A stretch of DNA of 64,000 nt from Bacillus cereus (GCF_002584535.1 NZ_NUOT01000008.1:310001-374000), one strand, 5' to 3'; numbered from the stretch's first letter, positions 36,299 to 46,372 are shown. Notes: generated from the letters alone by a model not told the origin. Translations and numbers: made by a program.

Positions 36299-36838
36299 CA
36301 CATTCTCTCTTCTTTTTCCATATTCCTTCTCTTCTTTCATTCCAAAACCATCGCCATTCTCTATTATTTGATCTGTAGGAGCTACAATACTTTCAGCAAT
36401 TCTCCAATCTCCTTGCTCTTGAACAAATACTTGAAGAAAGTAATTCATTCCATTTAGTTGATATGGAGTTTCTTTCTTCACTTCATAACGCACAGCAACG
36501 TAATACACTTGAACATTTTTATTTTCAAATTTAGAAACATATTGAGATAATCTCGGGATGTAATTTGAAGCTTTTTCAAGTGAAAGTTGTTTTACTTTTA
36601 CGAGAGAAGAATTTGTAACATTGCGCAGTGTATCCTGCTCACGAATATTATTACTATGATGAAGTAAAATTCTACTCTGCATAGAACGAACCCATAATTT
36701 CGAATATAAAACAGGCTGATTACTTGCAATATAGTGCATTTCTTTTTGAACAACTTGGATTGGTGTTTTTGCATAAATCAATGTGCTAGAACATATAAAA
36801 CTTCCAATCATAATTAGGAATGAGACCATATATTTCAT
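36293..36838 (-). CDS. Exported protein of unknown function
   Basis: 181 residues with a signal peptide (YMVSFLIMIGSFICSSTLIYA). No family recognised. The middle has an NTF2-like feel (VQVYYVAVRYEV...MNYFLQVFVQEQGDWRIAES), where tryptophan near the end is typical of such folds. The tail is charged (KEEKEYGKRRENVK). GGAGG precedes the ATG by eight bases. Monocistronic. Function not assigned. Confidence 0.7.
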   Translation of the reverse strand: MKYMVSFLIMIGSFICSSTLIYAKTPIQVVQKEMHYIASNQPVLYSKLWVRSMQSRILLHHSNNIREQDTLRNVTNSSLVKVKQLSLEKASNYIPRLSQYVSKFENKNVQVYYVAVRYEVKKETPYQLNGMNYFLQVFVQEQGDWRIAESIVAPTDQIIENGDGFGMKEEKEYGKRRENVK

Positions 36839-36900
36839 TATTTTTCCTCCGATACTTTTTACTTAAAGTATTGGAGTTTCAAAATATTTTTATTCAAAAG

Positions 36901-36933
36901 AAAAAGGATAGGTAAGCATTTCGCTTCCTATCC
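36901..36933 (-). terminator. Terminator after the MarR gene
   Basis: GGATAGG pairs with CCTATCC, followed on the minus strand by TTTTT. Confidence 0.8.
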
Positions 36934-36940
36934 TCATTTA

Positions 36941-37360
36941 TTATAATACGCGACCAAATAACTCTAATACCATTTCAACTTCTTGATCGCTCCAACCTTT
37001 AAATTTCTCTCTATAATATTCTTTACGTACAGCTTCCAGTTTTTCAGCCACTTCTTTTCCATGATCTGTAATTTCTAAATATACAATACGACGATCTGAA
37101 TCAGAACGTTTTCTCGTTACGAAGCCCTTTCGTACTAAACGATCTGTTACAGCTGTAATATGGCTAGATGTTACGTTTACTTCACTTGCAATTTGCGAAG
37201 CCATTTGCGGGCTCTTCCAAAATAACGCACGCAATACAGAAAACTCATTATATGGCATATGCTCTGAAAAACGTGTATTAATATCATTTTGTAATAAACG
37301 TATCATCTTTCGAAATGATGCAGATAAATCTAAAATCAGTGCTTCTCTTTTTTCGTTCAC
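36941..37360 (-). CDS. MarR-family transcriptional regulator
   Basis: 139 residues. Winged helix with SQIASEVNVTSSHITAVTDRLVRKG (recognition helix) and wing FVTRKRSDSDRRIVYLEIT (shortened here) in the middle. These proteins act as dimers on palindromes and respond to small molecules or redox state. I prefer the GTG at 37360 (AAGGG and GAGG upstream); an ATG 11 codons earlier has no site. No adjacent target gene is obvious; a divergent SIMPL gene is 160 bp away. Confidence 0.9.
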   Translation of the reverse strand: MNEKREALILDLSASFRKMIRLLQNDINTRFSEHMPYNEFSVLRALFWKSPQMASQIASEVNVTSSHITAVTDRLVRKGFVTRKRSDSDRRIVYLEITDHGKEVAEKLEAVRKEYYREKFKGWSDQEVEMVLELFGRVL

Positions 37361-37519
37361 TAGCCTCGACCCTTTTTTATAATATTTACACATATTATAA
37401 TCTATCGATACCTACATTGTATATGTTTTCTTTCCTTTCACTTCTCAATTATGTAACTTTTTACATACAATTTTCTCTCTCTTTCACTCATATACATATA
37501 AAAAGGATGGTGAGCAAAA

Positions 37520-38182
37520 ATGCAAGTTGGCATGAACCCTTATTCACCTGATGTCCGCAATGGTAAACAAGCAACCATTACTGTGCAAGGAGAGGGAATT
37601 ATAAAAGCAAAACCAAATGTCGTTGTATTAACAATTGGTATTAGAACAGACAATAAAGATGTGAAACAAGCACAAGAGGAGAACTCCATTCATTCTAGAC
37701 AATTACTCGATGCACTTAAACAAATTGGTATCGCCGATAAGGATATAGAAACCATTTCATATACAATTACTCCCCAATATGAATATGTGAAAGAAAAAGC
37801 ACTCTTACAAGGTTACCGAGTAGAGCATTTGTATGAAATTACCGTTTTAAATGTACAAAAAGCTGGGGAAGTATATGATATAGCTGTTACAAATGGTGCA
37901 AATGTAGCAAGAGGATTACGTTTTCTTATTTCCCATCCAAACGCGTACTATCAACAAGCACTCTTACAAGCAGTTCAACATGCTCAAGAAAAAGCTCGTA
38001 TCATTGCAAGTTCATATAATTTAAATATTAATCCCGTCCCACTTTCACTCGTTGAAGAATCGGCACAAGTCCCACGTGAATTTATGTCTCATGCTACTTT
38101 ACAAGCACAAGCCGCTCCTCCAATTCAATCTGGGGAACTCGAAATCATCTCTACTGTTCGAGCCATTTTCACATATTTGTAG
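37520..38182 (+). CDS. SIMPL (DUF541) domain protein
   Basis: 220 residues. Conserved start of the domain: ATITVQGEGIIKAKPNVVVLTIGIRT (in part), with a later YEITVLNVQKAGEVYDIAV. The family (BP26/OMP28-like) has been linked to oxidative stress and oligomeric shells, but function in Bacillus is unclear. No signal peptide is visible, so it is likely cytoplasmic. AAGGATGGTGAG precedes the ATG. Divergent from the MarR regulator. Confidence 0.85.
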   Translation: MQVGMNPYSPDVRNGKQATITVQGEGIIKAKPNVVVLTIGIRTDNKDVKQAQEENSIHSRQLLDALKQIGIADKDIETISYTITPQYEYVKEKALLQGYRVEHLYEITVLNVQKAGEVYDIAVTNGANVARGLRFLISHPNAYYQQALLQAVQHAQEKARIIASSYNLNINPVPLSLVEESAQVPREFMSHATLQAQAAPPIQSGELEIISTVRAIFTYL

Positions 38183-38317
38183 CACCAATTAACTTTTAAG
38201 TAACCGTTCTCATTATATTTATTGTAAAAAGATTATGTTCTGATATAATAAAGGACGGTGGGCCCTTTTCATAGGGATATCACGGGTGGGAGAGGGATAT
38301 GAAAAAGAAGGTTTAAC

Positions 38318-39607
38318 ATGAAAGGAATACTCGAAAGAACATTTAAATTAGACCTACACCACACATCACCAAAACAAGAAATATTAGCTGGAGTGACATC
38401 ATTTTTCACAATCGTTTATATTATGATTGTCAATGCGTCCATTTTATCAGATGCCGGCATTCCGCTTGAAGCAGGAATTTTGGCAACTGTTTTTAGCTCA
38501 TTTGTCGGATGTCTATTGATGGCATTTTGGGCAAATGCACCTGCTATTCTTGTACCAGGTATGGGTGTAAATGCATTCTTCACGTACACAGCTGTGCATA
38601 CGCTTGGATTAAGTTGGCAAGAAGCATTAGCAGCTGTCTTTATCGCTGGTATTATTTTTGCAATTGCCGCGTTTACACCGATTGCTCGCACGCTTTCATT
38701 ATCAATTCCAAAGTCATTAAAAGAAGCGATCACTGTCGGTATTGGTTTATTCTTAGCTTTCATTGGCTTGCAAAAAGGTGGTCTTGTCGTTTCGAATCCG
38801 AACACTGCTGTTGCATTAGGAAAATTAAGTAATCCTGTTGTTCTAGCAACACTGCTTACTCTTGTTGTGGCACTTGTGTTATTTATTCGTAACGTACGTG
38901 GGAACTTTTTATGGACGATTGCAATTGGAACCGGTATTGCATGGATATTTGGTCTTGTTGATACAGGCCAGGTTGGAAATAGCTCATTTTCAATCTCAAA
39001 CTATGGAGATGTATTTGGAGCTATGTCCTTTGGAAAGCTTTCTTCCTTACCGTTTTGGATTGCAACATTTTCCTTAAGCATGGTGCTTATTTTTGAGAAC
39101 ATGGGACTTTTACATGGATTATTAGAAGATGACCGTAAATTCCCACGTGCCTATCAAGCAAATGCAATTTCAGCAATGACATGTGGTCTATTTGGCACAA
39201 GTCCTACCGTTTCAACAGTAGAAAGTGCCGCAGGTATTACAGCAGGTGGTAAAACAGGTCTGACGTCTATCGTTACAGGGATGTTGTTCTTTGCATCACT
39301 GTTTGCTCTTCCGTTTGTAAAATTAATTCCTGATAGTGCCATTGCACCAATCTTAATTATTATTGGCGGCCTGATGATTTCAAACATTCAAGAAATCCCT
39401 CTAAACGACTTTTCAGAAGGATTTCCAGCGTTTTTAATTATCGTTATGATTCCGCTCACATATAGTATCGCCGATGGCATTGCGTTCGGATTTATTGCTT
39501 ACCCTATTTTAAAGATCGCTCTTGGAAAGCATAAAGAAGTCGCGCCGTCCATGTATATCATTGCATGCCTATTCTTAGCCATGTTTGTGTTACACACTAT
39601 TGGCTAG
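38318..39607 (+). CDS. NCS2/AzgA-type purine permease
   Basis: 429 residues, about 12-13 membrane helices. AzgA-branch signatures: SFFTIVYIMIVNASILSDAG (first helix), PGMGVNAFFTYT near 83 and LFGTSPTVSTVESAAGITAG near 290. Likely imports guanine, hypoxanthine or adenine by proton symport. The leader contains a TATAAT (about 38243) and a small GGGCCC-containing hairpin but no purine riboswitch that I can see. Strong terminator downstream. Confidence 0.9.
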   Translation: MKGILERTFKLDLHHTSPKQEILAGVTSFFTIVYIMIVNASILSDAGIPLEAGILATVFSSFVGCLLMAFWANAPAILVPGMGVNAFFTYTAVHTLGLSWQEALAAVFIAGIIFAIAAFTPIARTLSLSIPKSLKEAITVGIGLFLAFIGLQKGGLVVSNPNTAVALGKLSNPVVLATLLTLVVALVLFIRNVRGNFLWTIAIGTGIAWIFGLVDTGQVGNSSFSISNYGDVFGAMSFGKLSSLPFWIATFSLSMVLIFENMGLLHGLLEDDRKFPRAYQANAISAMTCGLFGTSPTVSTVESAAGITAGGKTGLTSIVTGMLFFASLFALPFVKLIPDSAIAPILIIIGGLMISNIQEIPLNDFSEGFPAFLIIVMIPLTYSIADGIAFGFIAYPILKIALGKHKEVAPSMYIIACLFLAMFVLHTIG

Positions 39608-39610
39608 AGA

Positions 39611-39641
39611 AAAAACGCCGAGGGAGTTCCTCGGCGTTTTT
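39611..39641. terminator. Bidirectional terminator
   Basis: AAAACGCCGAGG pairs with CCTCGGCGTTTT; shared by the purine permease gene and corA. Confidence 0.92.
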
Positions 39642-40591
39642 TACTTAAACCAGCCTTTTTTATAAAACCAAACCATCATTCCTCCACCAATTAACACCAT
39701 AATAGCTAAACAAATAAAATAGCTATATTTCCCTACTAATTCTGGCATATGCGCGAAGTTCATCCCATACACCCCGGCAATGAATGTGAGTGGCATGAAA
39801 ATCGTCGAGAAAACAGTTAATGTTTTCATAATATTGTTCATATGATGAGAATTCAACGAAAAATAGCTATCTCTGATATCAGCTGTTAACTCTCGACTTG
39901 CTTCAATCATTTCTGAAAGCTTTAGCAAATGATCATGAATATCTTTAAAATAAATCTCATGGTCGCTTACACCATAAAACCTAGTGGAATTTAAAATACG
40001 ATACAAGAGATCGCGCATCGGTATAATGGTACGCCTAAGCTTAGATAAATCCGCACGAATATCGAATACTTCCTCTAGTACACTCCCTGCTGTATCACCT
40101 GTTAAATTATCATCAATTGCATTTAAATGATCTTCAATATAGTAAACAGGTGCAAAGTAATCATCCACAATTTGGTCAATGATTGTATGTGCTACATGTA
40201 AGGAACTCTTCTTGATACGTTTTCTCTCGCCAAGCGTTGTCCACACTCTTTCAATCGCATTATTATGTGAAAAATGGAAAGAAACGATATAACGATCACT
40301 AACAAATAAATCGATCTCATGCGGTTCTAATCCATCTTCTCCAAATGCGTGGAGAACTAAAAAGTTATATCCGTCATAGAAATCCACTTTTGGCCTCTGA
40401 ACATATTCTACACAATCTTCAATCGCAAGGGGATGGAACTTAAAATGCTCTTGCAAAATGTATGTATACTCTTCTTTTGTTGGCTTATATAAATCAAGCC
40501 AATACCATACGATATCTTCTCGTCCTGTTTCTTCTAACGAAACATCATATAATACTTCATCTTCTTTCGTTACTGCACAAATTCTAATCAT
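39641..40591 (-). CDS. corA: CorA-family magnesium transporter
   Basis: 316 residues. Long cytoplasmic N-terminal domain, then two C-terminal membrane helices with the pore signature YGMNF near 277. FHPLAIEDCVEYVQRPKVD near 56 is also typical. CorA channels carry Mg2+ and sometimes Co2+ or Ni2+. I chose the ATG at 40591 (GGGTGAAA upstream). No M-box riboswitch is visible; the gap to pdp is short and holds only the pdp terminator. Confidence 0.93.
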   Translation of the reverse strand: MIRICAVTKEDEVLYDVSLEETGREDIVWYWLDLYKPTKEEYTYILQEHFKFHPLAIEDCVEYVQRPKVDFYDGYNFLVLHAFGEDGLEPHEIDLFVSDRYIVSFHFSHNNAIERVWTTLGERKRIKKSSLHVAHTIIDQIVDDYFAPVYYIEDHLNAIDDNLTGDTAGSVLEEVFDIRADLSKLRRTIIPMRDLLYRILNSTRFYGVSDHEIYFKDIHDHLLKLSEMIEASRELTADIRDSYFSLNSHHMNNIMKTLTVFSTIFMPLTFIAGVYGMNFAHMPELVGKYSYFICLAIMVLIGGGMMVWFYKKGWFK

Positions 40592-40630
40592 AATTTCACC
40601 CATTAATATTATAAACAAAAAACAGTCAAA

Positions 40631-40660
40631 AAAGCCAAGGAGAAGTCTCCTTGGCTTTTT
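40631..40660 (-). terminator. Terminator after pdp
   Basis: 13-bp stem AAAGCCAAGGAGA with TCTCCTTGGCTTT and a T-run on both sides. Confidence 0.9.
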
Positions 40661-40664
40661 CAGC

Positions 40665-41969
40665 TTATTTCGTTACAATGCCATGCACAAGTTTCGGTGC
40701 ATCCACATGTTCTTTCGTTATTTTCATGTTCTCATAAATTTTTTCTTTTACATCTTCTACATTTTCGCGGTTTGCGTAAATCGTAACAAGTGAGTCACCT
40801 TTTTTCACGCTATCCCCTACTTTTTTGCGAAGCATAAGTCCAACTGCTAAATCAATTTCAGATTCTTTCGTTGCACGTCCTGCACCTAAAAGCATTGCTG
40901 CTGTTCCAATTTCATCTGCAACAATTTCAGATACGTATCCATCTTCTTTTGCCTCTACCTCAATTTTAAATTGTGCTTGTGGTAGTTTAGAAGGATCATC
41001 AACAACTGAAGCGTCTCCGCCTTGCGCTGCTAGGAACGTTTTAAATGCTTCTAACGCTTTTCCGTTGTTCATAACTTCAATTAGTTTTTCACGCGCATCT
41101 TCTAAAGAAGAAGCTTTTCCAGCAAGGTATACCATTTGACTTCCAAGTATTAAACATAACTCTTCTAAGTCTTTCGGTCCTTTACCTTGTAATGTATCAA
41201 TTGCCTCTTGTACTTCTAATGCATTACCAATGGCCTCGCCAAGCGGTTGACTCATATCAGAAATAACTGCCATTGTTTTACGACCAACATTATTACCGAT
41301 ACGTACCATTGCTTCTGCTAAACGTTTTGCATCTTCATCCGTTTTCATAAATGCACCTGCACCTGTTTTCACATCAAGCACAATTGCATCAGCACCAGCT
41401 GCAATTTTCTTACTCATAATAGAGCTTGCAATCAGAGGGATTGAGTTTACTGTCGCAGTTACATCACGAAGCGCATATAGTTTTTTATCGGCAGGTGTCA
41501 AGTTTCCACTTTGACCGATAACAGCAATTTTATTTTCATTTACAAGACGAATAAATTCATCATTTTCAATCTCTACATGGAACCCTGGAACTGCTTCTAA
41601 TTTATCAATCGTACCACCTGTATGCCCTAAACCACGGCCTGACATTTTTGCAACTGGTACATCTAAAGCAGCTACTAATGGACCTAACACAAGCGTAGTT
41701 GTATCACCAACACCACCTGTTGAATGCTTATCTACTTTTACGCCTTCAATCGCTGATAAGTCAATTGTATCGCCGCTATTTACCATTGCCATCGTTAAAT
41801 CAGCACGCTCTTGTTCATTCATATCTTGGAAGAAAATTGCCATTGCAAGTGAGCTCATTTGATAATCTGGAATATCACCATTTGTATAGCCTTCTACAAT
41901 AAAATTTACTTCTTCCGTCGTTAATGCATGTCCATCACGTTTTTTCGCAATTAGGTCCACCATTCTCAT
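40665..41969 (-). CDS. pdp: Pyrimidine-nucleoside phosphorylase
   Basis: 434 residues. Phosphorolyses uridine and thymidine. Signature [18 protein letters not shown] (about 81-98) is the thymidine phosphorylase active site, with [12 protein letters not shown] near 112 and [10 protein letters not shown] near 190. Third gene of deoB-punA-pdp; 7 bp after punA. Confidence 0.97.
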   Translation of the reverse strand: MRMVDLIAKKRDGHALTTEEVNFIVEGYTNGDIPDYQMSSLAMAIFFQDMNEQERADLTMAMVNSGDTIDLSAIEGVKVDKHSTGGVGDTTTLVLGPLVAALDVPVAKMSGRGLGHTGGTIDKLEAVPGFHVEIENDEFIRLVNENKIAVIGQSGNLTPADKKLYALRDVTATVNSIPLIASSIMSKKIAAGADAIVLDVKTGAGAFMKTDEDAKRLAEAMVRIGNNVGRKTMAVISDMSQPLGEAIGNALEVQEAIDTLQGKGPKDLEELCLILGSQMVYLAGKASSLEDAREKLIEVMNNGKALEAFKTFLAAQGGDASVVDDPSKLPQAQFKIEVEAKEDGYVSEIVADEIGTAAMLLGAGRATKESEIDLAVGLMLRKKVGDSVKKGDSLVTIYANRENVEDVKEKIYENMKITKEHVDAPKLVHGIVTK

Positions 41970-41976
41970 TGTAAAC

Positions 41977-42798
41977 TCATCCCTTCATTTGTTTTACAAT
42001 TGCTTTTACTAATGCTAAGAAATTAGATTTTACACGTTCTGTTGTTTCAATTACCTCATCATGATGAAGTGGTTGATCTAAAATACCAGCTGCCATATTT
42101 GAAATACAAGAAATACCAAGTACTTTCATACCAGCATGACGTGCAACGATAACTTCTGGTACAGTTGACATTCCAACCGCATCGCCACCAAGTGTACGAA
42201 GCATACGGATTTCTGCAGGTGTTTCATATACTGGGCCTGTCATCGCAACATATACACCTTCTTGTATTTTAATGTTTAAATCAGTTGCAACTTGTTTTGC
42301 CATCATACGAAGTTCTTTTGTGTATGATTCAGACATATCAGGGAAACGTACTCCCATTTCAGAATCATTTGGTCCAATCAATGGATTGTGTCCCATAAAG
42401 TTAATGTGATCTGTAATTAACATTAGATCTCCTGGTTCAAATGATGTATTTACACCACCAGCTGCATTTGTTACAACAACTGTTTCTACACCTAGTTCTT
42501 TCATAACACGAACTGGGAATGTTACCTTTTGCATGTCATATCCTTCGTAATAATGGAAACGACCTTGCATTGCCACTACTGTTACACCTTGAAGTGTACC
42601 AAATACAAGCTGACCAGCATGACCTTCTACAGTTGAAACAGGAAATTCAGGAATTTCACTATACGGTACTGTTACAGCATTTTCGATTTCATCTGCTAAT
42701 ACACCTAGTCCAGAACCAAGGATAAGTCCTACTTGTGGTGTTTCTTGGAATTTCTCTTTTAAGTATGAAGCTGATTTTGTAATAAGTTCACGATTCAT
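41977..42798 (-). CDS. punA: Purine-nucleoside phosphorylase (trimeric type)
   Basis: 273 residues. Cleaves inosine and guanosine to base and (deoxy)ribose-1-phosphate. [16 protein letters not shown] (about 23-38) binds phosphate, with [10 protein letters not shown] near 79 and VTNAAGGVN near 110 as base-binding segments. Lies 13 bp after deoB, which uses its product. Called punA or pupG in B. subtilis. Confidence 0.96.
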   Translation of the reverse strand: MNRELITKSASYLKEKFQETPQVGLILGSGLGVLADEIENAVTVPYSEIPEFPVSTVEGHAGQLVFGTLQGVTVVAMQGRFHYYEGYDMQKVTFPVRVMKELGVETVVVTNAAGGVNTSFEPGDLMLITDHINFMGHNPLIGPNDSEMGVRFPDMSESYTKELRMMAKQVATDLNIKIQEGVYVAMTGPVYETPAEIRMLRTLGGDAVGMSTVPEVIVARHAGMKVLGISCISNMAAGILDQPLHHDEVIETTERVKSNFLALVKAIVKQMKG

Positions 42799-42811
42799 TA
42801 TATTTTCCCCC

Positions 42812-43996
42812 TTATTTCTTTAAGTTGTTTAAGAAACTTGTTCCGTATTCTGGCATTGCTACACCGAAGTTTTCTGCTACTGTTGCACCAATATCAGCAA
42901 ATGTTTGACGAAGTGCTAATTCTTCTCCGCCTTCTTTCATGCTTGGACTATATGCCAATAATGGTACATATTCACGGGTATGGTCTGTACCATGGTGAAT
43001 TGGATCATTACCATGATCCGCTGTAATTAGTAATAAATCATCTTCTTTTAGTTTTTCAAATACTTCTGGAAGACGTGCATCATATTCTTGCAACGCCTCT
43101 CCGTATCCTTGAGGATCACGGCGATGACCAAACAGCGCATCAAAATCAACTAAGTTCAAGAAGCTAAGACCTGTAAAGTCCATATTTAATGTATCTACAA
43201 GCTTGTCCATTCCATCCATATTCGATTTTGTACGAAGAGATTCAGTTACGCCTTCTCCGTCGTAAATATCAGAAATTTTGCCAATTGCAATGACATCATA
43301 GTTACTGTCTTTCAATTCATTCATGACTGTACGACCGAATGGTTTTAATGCATAGTCATGACGGTTTGGTGTACGTGTGAAGTTTCCTGGCTCTCCAATG
43401 AATGGACGAGCAATAACACGACCTACCATATACTTTTCATCCAGTGTTAACTCACGTGCAATTTTACAAATGCTGTATAGTTCTTCAAGTGGTACAACTT
43501 CTTCATGTGCAGCAATTTGTAATACGCTATCAGCGGAAGTATAAACAATTAGAGATCCGGTTTCCATTTGCTCTTGACCAAGTTCATCAAGAATTTCAGT
43601 TCCAGAAGCAGGTTTATTCCCAATAATTTTACGTCCTGTTTTTGCTTCTAATTCATCTAATAATTCTTTTGGGAATCCTTCTGGGAACACTTGGAATGGC
43701 TTATCAATGTAAAGGCCCATTATTTCCCAATGACCTGTCATTGTATCTTTACCAGTAGATTTCTCTTGCATTTTTGTATAATAGCCAAGTGGTTTCTCTA
43801 CTTTTGAAATCCCTTTCATTTCACGAATGTTACCAAGGCCTAATTTCACCATATTTGGCATTTGTAATCCGTTCATATGTTCAGCAATATGACCGATTGT
43901 ATCAGAGCCTAAATCGCCAAATTTTTCAGCATCCGGTGCTTCCCCGATTCCTACTGAGTCCATTACGACTAGGAAAATACGTTTATATTTATTCAT
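42812..43996 (-). CDS. deoB: Phosphopentomutase
   Basis: 394 residues, alkaline-phosphatase fold. Interconverts (deoxy)ribose-1- and 5-phosphate. Metal-site segments: [14 protein letters not shown] (about 9-22) and ITADHGNDP near 325, with [10 protein letters not shown] near 86 holding the phospho-threonine. I chose the ATG at 43996 with AGGAGG upstream; the frame extends 53 codons further without a site. First gene of the operon, with a leader of about 200 nt. Confidence 0.96.
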   Translation of the reverse strand: MNKYKRIFLVVMDSVGIGEAPDAEKFGDLGSDTIGHIAEHMNGLQMPNMVKLGLGNIREMKGISKVEKPLGYYTKMQEKSTGKDTMTGHWEIMGLYIDKPFQVFPEGFPKELLDELEAKTGRKIIGNKPASGTEILDELGQEQMETGSLIVYTSADSVLQIAAHEEVVPLEELYSICKIARELTLDEKYMVGRVIARPFIGEPGNFTRTPNRHDYALKPFGRTVMNELKDSNYDVIAIGKISDIYDGEGVTESLRTKSNMDGMDKLVDTLNMDFTGLSFLNLVDFDALFGHRRDPQGYGEALQEYDARLPEVFEKLKEDDLLLITADHGNDPIHHGTDHTREYVPLLAYSPSMKEGGEELALRQTFADIGATVAENFGVAMPEYGTSFLNNLKK

Positions 43997-44180
43997 AACT
44001 GCAACCTCCTTTATGTTCAGTTCCACTCCTTGTAGTATGTTCAAAACGTTGTAAAGTGAAACTGCTATCAATGAGAATTCTCTCGTTTTCCACTTACTAA
44101 AACACTTCTTCAAGTCATGCTCCAACCCTCTTCGCTCTATTTTCAAACGAAGCAAAAAACTTTCCTATTTTTTCTAAGTC

Positions 44181-44195
44181 AGATGTCAGACATCT
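44181..44195. promoter_or_regulatory. Palindromic operator candidate for the deoB operon
   Basis: AGATGTCAGACATCT, perfect palindrome with a 3-nt centre, just downstream of the expected transcription start. The shape (TGTnnnACA) is common for GntR/FadR-type regulators. The binding protein is unknown. Confidence 0.5.
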
Positions 44196-44204
44196 CATGT
44201 TGAT

Positions 44205-44233
44205 ATCATAACATGTTTACGCTTTCTTTTTAA
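44205..44233 (-). promoter_or_regulatory. deoB promoter with overlapping cre-like site
   Basis: Minus strand TTAAAA (-35), 17-bp spacer, TATGAT (-10, 44210-44205). AGAAAGCGTAAACA (44227-44214) within the spacer matches 12 of 14 cre positions, suggesting carbon catabolite repression. Confidence 0.5.
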
Positions 44234-44337
44234 TACATTTTCGTAGAAATTCTTATTTTCTTCACATTTTCTATTGTAATCCATTCTGCACTGAAGTGCT
44301 AATGAAATTATGATTTATTTCATTAACCTAAAGAAAA

Positions 44338-44359
44338 AAGCAGCTCTAAAGAGCCGCTT
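44338..44359 (-). terminator. Terminator after the YtkA-domain lipoprotein gene
   Basis: AAGCGGCTC pairs with GAGCTGCTT (one G-A type mismatch) around a 4-nt loop, followed by TTTTTTC on the minus strand. Confidence 0.75.
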
Positions 44360-44360
44360 C

Positions 44361-45101
44361 TTATTTTACTTCTACTGTTTCCTCTTTATGTTCGTGAAGT
44401 TCACCTTTTTTCACATGAACTTTCACTTTATAAGCACCATTTTCTTTAAATGTATGTTTACTTACATACTCACCTTTATCCCCTTCCTTTGCGGGAATAA
44501 ACTCATGCTTTTCAACGCCATCTTTCCAAATTTCAAGCTGTACTTCAGCTCCAGTTAACGCTTCTTCTTTTTGCTTCAAATGAACTTTCATTGTTGATTC
44601 ATTATTTGCTTTTACATCGCCAGCCATAAGATGAATCATCGTATCACTCTTGTGACCACCGTGCCCTGCTTCATGGCCACTTTTTTCTTTCTTCGCATCT
44701 TCAACTTTCGCATTTCCTACAGCTATTTTCACTTCTGGCATAACATGCATTTCACGTGCATTTGTATGTGCAATAACATGATACACACCATCAGATGGGA
44801 ATGTTTTTTCTACTGCATAAACACCTTTTCCTTTATGTTTACCGTTTAGCATTTCATGCTTCTCTTCGCCATCTTTCCAAATTTCGAACTTCACATCGTC
44901 AGCATCCGTTACTTTTTCTTTTCCTTGTGTAACAAGTGCCTGCACTTCTGTTTTTTCATTTGGTTTAATTTCTTTCGGATTTGTTTGAACCGCTACTTTC
45001 ACTTCTTCAATTTTGTCTTTTTTCGTTGATTCTTCTTTCTTTGTATTACAACCAGCTAATGCTAGCATCGCGATAAATAAAGTAATTACAAGTTTTTTCA
45101 T
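44361..45101 (-). CDS. Lipoprotein with two YtkA-like domains and a His-rich linker
   Basis: 246 residues. Lipobox LALAGC at residues 13-18 marks a membrane-anchored lipoprotein. Two homologous halves (about 35-130 and 155-246) each contain an FEIWKDGEEKHEM- or LEIWKDGVEKHEF-type motif, so the protein is an internal duplication of a YtkA/FixH-like Ig fold. The linker (GHEAGHGGHKSD) is His-rich and could bind copper or zinc; that is an inference. AAAGGAGGAAAT precedes the ATG. Confidence 0.87.
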   Translation of the reverse strand: MKKLVITLFIAMLALAGCNTKKEESTKKDKIEEVKVAVQTNPKEIKPNEKTEVQALVTQGKEKVTDADDVKFEIWKDGEEKHEMLNGKHKGKGVYAVEKTFPSDGVYHVIAHTNAREMHVMPEVKIAVGNAKVEDAKKEKSGHEAGHGGHKSDTMIHLMAGDVKANNESTMKVHLKQKEEALTGAEVQLEIWKDGVEKHEFIPAKEGDKGEYVSKHTFKENGAYKVKVHVKKGELHEHKEETVEVK

Positions 45102-45475
45102 TTTGATTTCCTCCTTTATACTTTATTTAGTATAGAGGATATACCAGTTCATATTCCAGCCTTCTGCTGAAAACAATGTACGAAATGTTTGTGAAGTTTT
45201 TGTGAATTCCTCACATCTACTTACTTTTTATTCTCAAAACGCTTTATTCGTTTACTAATTAGCTCTGGCAATATACATTCATTTTGATTTTCCCACATAT
45301 AAGTCGCGGCTATAAAGAACAAAAGGTTACCGCTACTTATTTTCTCTCTTCGTTTTCACCTGGCATAGGGCAGGAAAAAGAACTGACCGCTTCTATGCAT
45401 GGCCGGATTCTCTCCCACCTAAAACACTTTCTCAATTTGTACTTATATAAATAAAAAATAAAAAGAGCATAATAC
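45102..45475. other. Intergenic region with structured repeat
   Basis: 374 bp between the YtkA-domain gene and xerD. Most of the right half is repeat copy 2 (45274-45421). The left half holds the lipoprotein promoter region. No gene seen. Confidence 0.6.
45274..45421 (-). repeat. Dispersed structured repeat, copy 2 (full)
   Basis: About 150 bp, homologous to 24111-24215 in the opposite orientation. On the minus strand it contains GCATAG...CTATGC and, further on, ATAAGTAGCGG pairing with CCGCGACTTAT, so it can fold as RNA. The size agrees with bcr1-type elements of the B. cereus group as I recall them. Confidence 0.7.
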
Positions 45476-46366
45476 TTATGCTCTCGGATGAAACTGTTTA
45501 TATACATCTTTTAATCTAGTTTTTGAAACATGCGTATAGATTTGCGTTGTTGAAATATCTGCATGCCCAAGCATTTCTTGTACAGCACGCAAATCCGCTC
45601 CATTCTCTAATAAATGAGTCGCAAAAGAATGTCTTAATGTATGCGGCGTAAGCTCTTTTTCTATATTGGCCTCTTTTGCTAAGCGCTTTAAAATCTTCCA
45701 AAAACCTTGACGTGACAATCGATTACCATGATGGTTCAAAAATAGTGCATCGACTGCTTTCTTCCCCATTAATTCTTTTCTTCCCTTTTCAATATAACGT
45801 TGAATTGCTTCCGTAGCCAAACTTCCTAATGGGATGATCCGCTCTTTATTCCCTTTTCCAATGCAGCGAACAAACCCCATTGTCAAATGAACATCCTCTA
45901 AATTTAGTGCTATCAATTCAGAGACGCGGAGTCCTGTTGCATACAACAACTCTAGCATAGCCTTATCCCGAATACCGAACGCACTTGTCGCTTTGGGCAT
46001 TTGAAGTAATGCCTCTACCTCGCTCACTGACAATACTTTCGGTAATTTCCTCTCACCTTGAGGTGTTTCAATATGTACAGATGGATCGTGTTCTACCACT
46101 CTTTCACGAAGTAGAAATTGATGAAATGAACGAATAGAGGCAATGTGGCGTGCCAAAGTTTTTGATGATTTTCCGTTCTCTTTTAAATACTGCAAAAAAT
46201 TCACAATGTGCATCCTTGTCACTTCATGAAATGTTTTTATTTGTTCGACATTTTGTAAATACTTCACATAGCTTTTTAAATCACGTTCATAAGATACAAC
46301 TGTATTTTTTGCTAAACCTTTTTCAACAATCATATAATGAATAAAATCTTTTAATTGATCTTCCAA
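45476..46366 (-). CDS. xerD: Tyrosine recombinase XerD
   Basis: 296 residues. Resolves chromosome dimers at dif. N-terminal SAM-like domain ([23 protein letters not shown], shared by the family) and catalytic residues: Arg in TGLRVSEL (about 146), [12 protein letters not shown] (about 242) and the tyrosine in TTQIYTHVS (about 277). It is next to yqzK and fur, as in B. subtilis where it was called ripX. AGTGTAGATTGG region before the start overlaps the yqzK stop closely. Confidence 0.95.
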   Translation of the reverse strand: MEDQLKDFIHYMIVEKGLAKNTVVSYERDLKSYVKYLQNVEQIKTFHEVTRMHIVNFLQYLKENGKSSKTLARHIASIRSFHQFLLRERVVEHDPSVHIETPQGERKLPKVLSVSEVEALLQMPKATSAFGIRDKAMLELLYATGLRVSELIALNLEDVHLTMGFVRCIGKGNKERIIPLGSLATEAIQRYIEKGRKELMGKKAVDALFLNHHGNRLSRQGFWKILKRLAKEANIEKELTPHTLRHSFATHLLENGADLRAVQEMLGHADISTTQIYTHVSKTRLKDVYKQFHPRA

Positions 46367-46372
46367 TCTACA

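Larger units (their letters stand above)
43997..44360. other. Leader and control region of deoB-punA-pdp
   Basis: 364 bp: long untranslated leader (about 200 nt), palindrome at 44181-44195, promoter at 44205-44233, overlapping cre-like site, and the terminator of the YtkA gene at the right end. No ORF in the leader has a credible start site. Confidence 0.6.

Noticed and set aside
37520-38182. SIMPL protein as an exported antigen
   Set aside because: No signal peptide is visible, unlike BP26-type proteins.
38183-38317. Purine riboswitch before the NCS2 permease
   Set aside because: I see a promoter and a small hairpin, but not the conserved loops or junction of the purine aptamer.
42812-44155. 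Longer deoB start at 44155
   Set aside because: 53 extra codons lie in the leader without a ribosome-binding site; MNKYKR at 43996 follows AGGAGG and matches the family.
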